This document shows positions 58,221 through 64,000 of a stretch of 64,000 nt of DNA, piece after piece (position 1 is the stretch's first letter; each line of letters opens with the position of its first letter). This DNA comes from JBDKVA01 sp039679375. GTDB lineage: Bacteria > Bacillota > Clostridia > Acetivibrionales > DTU013. The notes beneath the pieces were generated by a model. The model did no database searches. It worked only from the letters and a program-made list of their open reading frames with translations, and had not been told where the DNA came from. The DNA is taken from contig JBDKVA010000020.1 of NCBI GenBank assembly GCA_039679375.1, forward strand, positions 1 through 64,000, given 5' to 3'. The translations under genes were made by a program, and so were the position numbers.

Positions 58221-59279
58221 ATGATTTGCTTGCGTAAAGATGACAAACTTAATATTTGCCTTGTCGGATGCGGCGGAATGGCTGCTTTATACAGACACAG
58301 GTATACGCAAATACCCTGCGCACAGATGTATATGGTGATAGATACCGATGAGGTTTCAGCAAGAAATGCTGCACTGGAGCTGCACGCAATACGCTGGAGT
58401 ACTGATTTTAATGATGCACTTTCTTCAGAGGTTGATATTATCGATATCAGTACGCCGAATTATCTGCATGGACAGCAGGCAGTAGCAGCTTTGTTCTCAG
58501 GGAAGCACGTCCTGCTGCAAAAACCCATAGCGCCTACAGTAACAGAGGCGGAAGAAATTGTAGATGCCGGTCGCAGGAACAATAAACAGGTTGGCATATA
58601 TATGAGCATGCTGGATAATCCCATATATCACGAAATAAAAAAAGTAGTTGAAAAAGGGCTCCTGGGTAGAATTACAAGCCTACATTGCCGAGGAGCACAC
58701 AGGGGAGGTTTGAGTATGCCCGAGGGAAGCTGGAGGAATTCCGTGGAAAAAACCGGAGGAGGATCCTTTATTCAGCTTGCCGTCCATCAGATCAACATGG
58801 CACAGCTTATAGCAGGAGATAAGATATCCAGAGTTGCTGCCTTCAGTAAAAATATGATGTGTGCCAATATCGGCGGCGACGATGTTACCTCTGCCTGCTG
58901 TGAGTTCGAAGGCGGAATCCAGGGCGTACTTGAATCGGCATATTGCGCCGACCAGAATATACTGTCTATTTACGGTTCCGGCGGCTTTATCAGTGTTTAT
59001 AATGACTCAATTGTCCAAATAAAGATGGATGAACCGTATTATGGTGAGATCATACGTTATGACCATCCGGGCGGGATTAAATTTATAAGCGGGCTTTCCT
59101 GCATTGAGCTGTATAAAAGTGATAATCCCTATGACCAGCATATAGCTTTTGTGAAAGCGATCATGCAGGGAAGTGCGGTGCCTGTCCCTGCCGACACTGG
59201 ATTGTACGACCTCAGAATTGTGAAAGCCGTATATAAATCGGCTTGTGAAAACCGGTTCGTCAGCGTAAGTGAGATTTGA
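58221..59279 (+). CDS. Gfo/Idh/MocA-family oxidoreductase
   Basis: A 352-residue NAD(P)-dependent sugar dehydrogenase-like protein. Rossmann start KLNICLVGCGGMAALYRHRY (~residues 9-28), cofactor-binding DIIDISTPNYLHGQQAVAAL, the catalytic-Lys region GKHVLLQKPIAPTVTEAEEI (LQKP in place of the usual xEKP) and the dimer-forming beta-sheet domain with RGAHRGGLSMPEGSWR and GGGSFIQLAVHQIN. Likely oxidises or epimerises the sugar brought in by the importer. The exact start (ATG 58221 or TTG 58230) is not clear. The sugar isomerase follows within 14 bases. Confidence 0.85.
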   Translation: MICLRKDDKLNICLVGCGGMAALYRHRYTQIPCAQMYMVIDTDEVSARNAALELHAIRWSTDFNDALSSEVDIIDISTPNYLHGQQAVAALFSGKHVLLQKPIAPTVTEAEEIVDAGRRNNKQVGIYMSMLDNPIYHEIKKVVEKGLLGRITSLHCRGAHRGGLSMPEGSWRNSVEKTGGGSFIQLAVHQINMAQLIAGDKISRVAAFSKNMMCANIGGDDVTSACCEFEGGIQGVLESAYCADQNILSIYGSGGFISVYNDSIVQIKMDEPYYGEIIRYDHPGGIKFISGLSCIELYKSDNPYDQHIAFVKAIMQGSAVPVPADTGLYDLRIVKAVYKSACENRFVSVSEI

Positions 59280-59293
59280 TTGCGGGCGGGTGA

Positions 59294-60070
59294 ATGATGA
59301 AAGCTTCTTTTTGCTCAAATGTATTTAGTAATGATGAAATACCCGGAGCGGTTAAACATTTAAAGACTCTCGGCTACCAGGGCGTGGAGTTTTGGCACCA
59401 GTTTCTTGCTGCGACCGACATAGTTAAACTCAAAAAATATATTGATGGAATCGGGATATGCGCTTCACAGATTTGTCCGTACTTTAACGTGACCGGCACT
59501 GAACGAGAGCTTAAAGAGACCTTCCTGCAAGCTGAAGAATATGTAAGATACGCAAGGTTACTAGATTGCAATCTGATACGGGTATTTACAGGGAATGTCT
59601 CCAGCAGGGAAGCAGATGCAAAAACATTTGATCAGGCTGTCGAAGGCCTGAGGACGATTTGTGATATTGGGAAAGGGCTCTTTTTCGTGCTCGAGACACA
59701 TGATGAAAGCCTGATGGATACAGGATATGCCACACTCAAATTGTTAGGAAAAGTAAAGAGAGACAATTTGAGAGTAAACCTTCAGATACCCTTGGATGAA
59801 GGAAAGGAAGATGTATATGAGAGTGCGAGGATGCTTGGAGAATATGTAATTCATATTCACGCGCACAATTGGATCGGGGGATGGCCGAATCTGACCTATC
59901 TTGATAATGGAGATGTCGACTTCAAAAAGTTTATTGGCATTTTAGCCGGCAAAGGTTTTGATGGTTATATTTCTATTGAGCATAGCAATCACTCCGGAAA
60001 GAAAAATCCTTATAAAGTTGCAGAACATGAAATTGAATATCTGAAGCGCGTAATTTTTGAGGAGCTATGA
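59294..60070 (+). CDS. sugar phosphate isomerase/epimerase (xylose isomerase-like TIM barrel)
   Basis: A 258-residue AP_endonuc_2-type TIM barrel. It starts MMKASFCSNVFSNDEIPGAV and shows TLGYQGVEFWHQFL, LIRVFTGNVSSREADA, FFVLETHDESLMDTG (metal Glu), HIHAHNWIGGW (metal His) and DGYISIEHSN (final Glu). The metal-ligand series fits sugar isomerases and epimerases such as IolE/IolI. GGGCGGG lies 4-7 bases before the ATG. With the oxidoreductase upstream it probably converts an imported sugar to a central intermediate. Confidence 0.85.
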   Translation: MMKASFCSNVFSNDEIPGAVKHLKTLGYQGVEFWHQFLAATDIVKLKKYIDGIGICASQICPYFNVTGTERELKETFLQAEEYVRYARLLDCNLIRVFTGNVSSREADAKTFDQAVEGLRTICDIGKGLFFVLETHDESLMDTGYATLKLLGKVKRDNLRVNLQIPLDEGKEDVYESARMLGEYVIHIHAHNWIGGWPNLTYLDNGDVDFKKFIGILAGKGFDGYISIEHSNHSGKKNPYKVAEHEIEYLKRVIFEEL

Positions 60071-60095
60071 CTATATTTAAACTTATCGCATCATA

Positions 60096-60124
60096 TTGCA
60101 ATTTACCGGCATACATGCTACAAT
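60096..60124 (+). promoter_or_regulatory. promoter of the 38-codon gene
   Basis: TTGCAA (60096-60101), 17-base spacer, TACAAT (60119-60124), 32 bases before the GTG start. Confidence 0.65.
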
Positions 60125-60156
60125 TTCAGTGAATTAACTTACAAGGAGGTGAAACG

Positions 60157-60273
60157 GTGAATACATCAGCCAATTACGATAATATTCTTGAAAGACTGGA
60201 CTGCTATGTTGCGCATATCGCAGCATTTAAAGCTATTAAAGGGGGTAGTCTGTCCAAAAATGAATATGATTAA
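60157..60273 (+). CDS. 38-aa small protein of unknown function
   Basis: GTG start with a perfect AAGGAGGTG box 4-7 bases upstream and its own promoter. The product begins VNTSANYDNILERLDCYVAH and ends KGGSLSKNEYD; it is soluble and helical. The strong initiation signals make it a credible small gene, though an RNA-level function for the region is possible since a terminator follows 45 bases later. Not recognised. Confidence 0.55.
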   Translation: MNTSANYDNILERLDCYVAHIAAFKAIKGGSLSKNEYD

Positions 60274-60317
60274 TGAGCTGATGGATCATCATTTTACCGG
60301 AAAATCGAAACGAACGG

Positions 60318-60355
60318 TTACCTGGGTGATTCTGCTGGCCCGGGTTTTTTATTTT
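60318..60355 (+). terminator. intrinsic terminator T1
   Basis: ACCTGGG (60320-60326) pairs with CCCGGGT (60339-60345, one G-U), followed by TTTTTATTTT. It ends the 38-codon gene. Its sequence is very like T2 downstream. Confidence 0.75.
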
Positions 60356-60464
60356 AGTAAAAAACGCTCCCTTCTAAAGTTTATTGTATTTACACTTTAA
60401 AAGGCTGTGTTATATAAAAGTACTGCGCTTCATATAAGGCTGCTGCAGTGCGGAAAAGCATATT

Positions 60465-60506
60465 ACCCGGGTAACGGAATCCATCCGCCAGACCCGGGTT
60501 TTTTAT
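60465..60506 (+). terminator. intrinsic terminator T2
   Basis: ACCCGGGT (60465-60472) and ACCCGGGT (60492-60499, self-complementary) with an inner CGG/CCG stem, then TTTTTATT. No ORF lies between T1 and T2; a TATATA (60412-60417) with TTTACA 16 bases upstream is a possible promoter, so a short RNA may be made. The next 170 bases to 60682 show nothing else. Confidence 0.7.
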
Positions 60507-60682
60507 TGCCGTCTGACTGACAAATCAGGTCAAATAGGTATTAGGCGAGGCGATAATCACGGCAGTCGATTTTATACAGTAAAATGTATTTTCCGGCAAC
60601 TCAGGTATTAAGGAAAACAATGCACAAGACAGAAAAGAACAAAAATCATGTGCCGGCGCACAGCGGAGGGATGGTAGTTTAT

Positions 60683-62740
60683 ATGATCGATATAGCATTA
60701 CAGGAGTTGAATAAATATTACGGCAGTAACCACGTTTTAAAGGGAATATCCTTCGAAGTAATGAGAGGGGAGAAGGTTGGACTGATTGGGAAAAATGGTT
60801 CCGGAAAAACGACCCTTTTTAAAATCCTTGCAGGGATAGAAGGGTACGAAAGCGGAAGTGTGATGAAGGCTTCGGGCATGAGAATCGAAGTGCTTGATCA
60901 AATCCCTGTATTTGAACCGGGTTATACGGTGGAAAATGTTTTACAATCAGCCTTTGGCGAGTTGTTTGCAATTTCAGAGGAAATGAGGGCGCTGGAGGAA
61001 GAAATACGGGATTTGCATGAAAATCCGGCAGGAAATAGTGAGATTCATGTTGCAGAAGACATGGAAAGACTTCTTGCCCGGTACGGCAAGCTTCAGACAC
61101 AATATGAGTCTGAAGGCGGTTATGATTTTGAAAGCAATATCGATAAGGTCTGCAATGGTATGAAGATAAGCAGAGAAACCAGGAACAGACTTTTTGAAAA
61201 TTTGAGCGGAGGTGAGCAAACAAGCGTCAACCTAGCCCGGATCCTCCTCAGAGATGCTGATATCCTTCTGCTGGATGAGCCGACAAATCATCTTGATATC
61301 GGAGCCATACAGTGGACGGAAGAATTCCTGAAAGACTATGCCGGAACAGCGGTTATTATTTCGCATGACAGATGCTTTCTGGATCATGTTGTGAACAGGA
61401 TCATCGAGCTGGATGATAACGGACTGAGCTTTTATGAAGGCAATTATAGCTATTATGTTGAGGAAAAGAAAAGGCGGTTTGATCTCCAGCGTGAAAGATA
61501 TGAACAGCAGCAAAGAAAAATAGGACAGCTTGAGGCGGCGGCGAAGCGTATGCATGAGTGGGCGAAGATGGCGGACAATAAGGCCATGCATAGGAGGGCA
61601 TTTTCCATGGAAAAGCGGATCGAGCATATTGAACGGGTCGTAAAGCCTGCCGAGCCGGGGAAGATTTCTGCGGAATTTAAGGAAAGCGGTTTTTCAAGTG
61701 AGGATATGGTCGCATTCATAAACGTCGGAAAGTCATATGACAGAAAAACTTTATTCAGCAATGTGAATCTGGTTATAAATAAAAACGACCGGATCGCACT
61801 GATTGGAGAAAATGGCTGTGGTAAAACGACTCTCATCAAGCTCATTACCGGAGATGAAATAGCCGACCAGGGAGGGGTCAGAGTAGGAAATAGCGTAAAA
61901 ACAGCCTATCTGCCGCAGGTTATAGAATTTGAGGACAGTGAGGCGACTGTATTGGAAACGATCCGCTATGCGCTTGAAACAAATGAGGAGAAGGCCAGAA
62001 GGATCCTGGCGGCATTCCACTTTACCGGAAAGGATGTACTGAAGAAGGCAGGGACGCTTTCGGGCGGAGAGAAAAGCAGGTTGAAGCTGTGTATTCTGAT
62101 GCAGAGCGATATCAACCTGCTTATATTGGATGAACCGACAAACCATCTGGATATCCCGTCAAGAGAATGGATCGAGGAAGCGGTCTCCCAATTTGAAGGG
62201 ACGGTTCTGTTCATTTCTCATGACCGGTATTTCATTAATAAGTTTGCAGAACGGATATGGGAAATGGACGATGGAAGGATATACGATTTCGACGGTTCAT
62301 TTCAGGAATATTGCACCTGGAAGCAGGAGTTTGCGGGCGCAGCTGATGCAGGCGGCACAGCCGGCACAGCCAACGAGGCCGGTCCGGCAGGACATGCATG
62401 CCCGGCTTTGACAGGTAAATGCCCGGCAAGAGTAAATTCCGTATCCGAAAGTAAGGACAGAGCCCAGGAAAACGATACGGAAAAAAAGTACAGAGAGAAT
62501 AGAGCGGCAGCACGTTCAATGAATAGTGCCCAAAAGCAGCAGGAAAAAAGGCAGAACGAAATCCGGGAGATCGAGATTGATATCACTCAAACAGAAAGCC
62601 ATCTGAAGGAGGTAACTGAAGCGATGGAGTCCGCCGGGAGCGATTTTGAAAAGCTGGATGCCATTTACAAAGAAAAACTTGAGCTGGAAAGAAACCTTGA
62701 AATGCTGTACAGCAAATGGAGCGAACTGGAACATGTATAA
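60683..62740 (+). CDS. ABC-F family ATPase
   Basis: A 685-residue ABC-F protein, two ATPase domains on one chain with no membrane part. Domain 1: GKNGSGKTT, LSGGEQTSVNLARI, ILLLDEPTNHLD. Linker ~residues 250-330 is charged and helical (P-site tRNA interaction motif region). Domain 2: GENGCGKTT, LSGGEKSRLKLC, LLILDEPTNHLD. A Gly/Ala-rich spacer (~residues 548-580) then leads to a C-terminal coiled coil (~residues 600-685). ABC-F proteins act on the ribosome in translation quality control or protect it from antibiotics; the long C-terminal coil recalls Uup/YfmR. ATG 60683 chosen; GGAGGG lies 14 bases upstream and the earlier in-frame ATGs are worse. Confidence 0.87.
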   Translation: MIDIALQELNKYYGSNHVLKGISFEVMRGEKVGLIGKNGSGKTTLFKILAGIEGYESGSVMKASGMRIEVLDQIPVFEPGYTVENVLQSAFGELFAISEEMRALEEEIRDLHENPAGNSEIHVAEDMERLLARYGKLQTQYESEGGYDFESNIDKVCNGMKISRETRNRLFENLSGGEQTSVNLARILLRDADILLLDEPTNHLDIGAIQWTEEFLKDYAGTAVIISHDRCFLDHVVNRIIELDDNGLSFYEGNYSYYVEEKKRRFDLQRERYEQQQRKIGQLEAAAKRMHEWAKMADNKAMHRRAFSMEKRIEHIERVVKPAEPGKISAEFKESGFSSEDMVAFINVGKSYDRKTLFSNVNLVINKNDRIALIGENGCGKTTLIKLITGDEIADQGGVRVGNSVKTAYLPQVIEFEDSEATVLETIRYALETNEEKARRILAAFHFTGKDVLKKAGTLSGGEKSRLKLCILMQSDINLLILDEPTNHLDIPSREWIEEAVSQFEGTVLFISHDRYFINKFAERIWEMDDGRIYDFDGSFQEYCTWKQEFAGAADAGGTAGTANEAGPAGHACPALTGKCPARVNSVSESKDRAQENDTEKKYRENRAAARSMNSAQKQQEKRQNEIREIEIDITQTESHLKEVTEAMESAGSDFEKLDAIYKEKLELERNLEMLYSKWSELEHV

Positions 62741-62770
62741 GGGCTGGCTTACGGACTCCTCCAATTAGAA

Positions 62771-62814
62771 TTGTAAATGACCGGCTGTTTGTATATAATA
62801 GAATCGCAGCCGGT
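62771..62814 (+). promoter_or_regulatory. arginase promoter with dyad
   Basis: TTGTAA (62771-62776), 17-base spacer, TATAAT (62794-62799). ACCGGCTG (62780-62787) and CAGCCGGT (62807-62814) form an 8-bp dyad around the -10, a possible operator. Confidence 0.6.
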
Positions 62815-62906
62815 ACTGTGGACGAAAGCGGCAGCAGGCAGGAGTTTTGAAGAACGAGATTTCTGAAGCCGGCTTCTTTGCAGAGAATCGCATGGGGGAA
62901 AATTTC

Positions 62907-63821
62907 ATGGACATAGATGTGATAGGTGTACCGGTTGATTTGGGCGCCGACAGGAGAGGCGTCGATATGGGACCGAGCGCAATACGGTATTCGGGGCTTA
63001 TGCAGGCGATAAAAAGCCTTCATATAAAGTACAGGGACCTTGGAAATGTCAATGTGCCGGTGCCGGAGAGCCGTGATGATTTTAACGATTCATCCTTGCG
63101 GCCTAAATACATCCATGAAATTACGAATATTAATAAAGCAATTTATGAAAAGGTTTCCGGGAGCTTAAAAGAAGGCAACATGCCGCTTGTGCTGGGCGGT
63201 GACCACAGTATTGCGACAGGGACTTTGCTTGGAGTCCAGAGTGTATATGAAAACATCGGCGTGATATGGATGGATGCCCATGGCGATTTTAATACGGAGC
63301 ATACGACATTATCCGGCAATATTCATGGCATGTCGCTGGCGGCGGCTGCTGGAATCGGTATGAGAGAAATCACAAGCTTCAAACCGGATCATTTCAATTA
63401 TATCAACCCGGAAAAAATCGCCATCATAGGTGCCAGATCGCTTGATCCGGAAGAGGCAAAGCTTCTGAAAAAATCGGGTGTTTCTGTATTTACCATGGAA
63501 GATATCGATATGTACGGCCTTAGAGCTATCATGCAAAAAGCCATCGGCGTCGTAGAAACAGGTACGGAAGGGTTCCATCTGAGCTTCGATCTTGATGTGG
63601 TAACGCCAACGGACGCACCTGGCGTCGGTACTCCTGTCAAAGGCGGCCTGACATACAGGGAAGCTCATCTTGCTGCAGAAATGATATCTCTGCGGCCGAA
63701 ATTATTATCTCTTGAATTCGTTGAACTGAACCCGATACTCGACAATGCCAATATAACGGGAGAACTGGCAGTATCTTTGATTTGCTCCGTTTTAGGCAAG
63801 CGCATCTACGTATCGGTGTAA
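62907..63821 (+). CDS. rocF: arginase
   Basis: A 304-residue manganese ureohydrolase that splits L-arginine to ornithine and urea. Ligands and motifs: GVPVDLGADRRGVDMGPSAI at the N-terminus, GGDHSIATGTLLGV, DAHGDFNTEHTTLSGNIHGM (Asp-His-Asp) and SFDLDVVTPTDAPGVGTP (Asp-x-Asp) and the ending EFVELNPILDN. The N-terminal and SGNIHGM patterns favour arginase over agmatinase. The ATG at 62907 has GGGGGA 8 bases upstream and is preferred over the frame start at 62847. A TATAAT promoter with a small dyad precedes it. Confidence 0.92.
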   Translation: MDIDVIGVPVDLGADRRGVDMGPSAIRYSGLMQAIKSLHIKYRDLGNVNVPVPESRDDFNDSSLRPKYIHEITNINKAIYEKVSGSLKEGNMPLVLGGDHSIATGTLLGVQSVYENIGVIWMDAHGDFNTEHTTLSGNIHGMSLAAAAGIGMREITSFKPDHFNYINPEKIAIIGARSLDPEEAKLLKKSGVSVFTMEDIDMYGLRAIMQKAIGVVETGTEGFHLSFDLDVVTPTDAPGVGTPVKGGLTYREAHLAAEMISLRPKLLSLEFVELNPILDNANITGELAVSLICSVLGKRIYVSV

Positions 63822-63916
63822 GCTGTTTTGATTCATGGAACTATCTATTTCATCTGCAAAACCAGCGGATATATAAAATATTGATATATAGAGATATATG
63901 GAAATATTAATATATA

Positions 63917-64000
63917 TTTACATAATACACCAAGTATGATACAATATCTCTAGTAGTAGAAATATTATCCATCAACAGGGTTGCGTCAATATTATCCATC
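63917..64000 (+). promoter_or_regulatory. promoter and direct repeat at the window edge
   Basis: TTTACA (63917-63922), 17 bases, TACAAT (63940-63945) in an AT-rich stretch. AATATTATCCATC occurs at 63962-63974 and again at 63988-64000, 26 bases apart, continuing off the window. It may be an operator or repeat array upstream of an unseen gene. Confidence 0.5.

Noticed and set aside
63962..64000. Repeat as the start of a CRISPR array
   Set aside because: Only two 13-base units with a 13-base gap; too short for CRISPR and no cas genes are seen.
1..64000. tRNA, rRNA and CRISPR loci
   Set aside because: None with convincing structure or repeats was found on reading both strands; a tRNAscan or CRISPR finder run would be decisive.

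Overview
The window looks like a chromosomal segment from a spore-forming, anaerobic Firmicute of the Clostridia. Support comes from an H-type small acid-soluble spore protein, FeoAB with a Cys-rich FeoB partner, strong AGGAGG-type ribosome binding sites with frequent TTG and GTG starts, Bce-type and YesMN-type regulators, and moderate to low GC by eye. The stretch from about 14.8 to 19.9 kb looks more GC-rich than its surroundings. No tRNA, rRNA, CRISPR array or intact insertion sequence was seen.

Region 1 (1-14.4 kb) is a dense collection of small accessory enzymes that resemble drug resistance or detoxification genes. It holds phosphotransferases (one an APH(3') homologue), several GNAT acetyltransferases, SAM methyltransferases, an Erm-like 23S rRNA methyltransferase, flavodoxin-like reductases and a creatininase-family hydrolase, mixed with truncated or spliced gene remnants. 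Two of these genes sit behind elaborate leaders with promoter, short upstream ORFs and terminator hairpins: the erm gene has a 9-codon leader ORF with an Arg-Ile-Arg motif, and a GNAT gene has three upstream ORFs.

Region 2 (14.8-19.9 kb) is a complete BceRS-BceAB type antimicrobial-peptide sensing and detoxification module, with candidate response-regulator repeats and an adjacent papain-like hydrolase gene. Region 3 (20.2-33 kb) has a YjbR/MmcQ protein, a WYL-domain regulator, flavin-related proteins, a dipeptidase, TrmB, an ANT(6) adenylyltransferase fused to a pyrophosphatase-like domain, a DinB-like protein and two Fpg/Nei-like DNA glycosylase paralogues. A 16-bp dyad (TGACA-N6-TGTCA) lies upstream of the WYL locus and upstream of both glycosylase loci, which suggests one regulon.

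Region 4 (33-40.5 kb) has a two-domain multicopper oxidase, a class C beta-lactamase-like hydrolase, an alkyltransferase-like protein with Ser in place of the catalytic Cys, a methyltransferase, and a response regulator / BcrAB-like ABC exporter / histidine kinase module. Two inverted copies of a ~105-bp structured repeat bracket most of it. Region 5 (40.5-46.3 kb) is metal homeostasis: a ferritin-like protein, FeoA, FeoB, a Cys-rich FeoB partner, two DtxR/MntR-type regulators and an NRAMP transporter, with TTAG-N6-CTAA operators at the feo and NRAMP promoters. An sspH gene appears to be separated from its terminator by a 174-bp insertion flanked by an 11-bp direct repeat.

Region 6 (46.4-60.1 kb) is a carbohydrate locus: a GH99/WbsX-like protein, a YesN/YesM two-component pair, a three-gene ABC sugar importer, a secreted 1227-residue BNR-FN3-LamG protein, a Gfo/Idh/MocA oxidoreductase and a sugar isomerase/epimerase. 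It probably senses, binds or cleaves, imports and remodels a glycan. Region 7 (60.1-64 kb) has a 38-codon gene with its own promoter, two similar terminators, an ABC-F protein and arginase.
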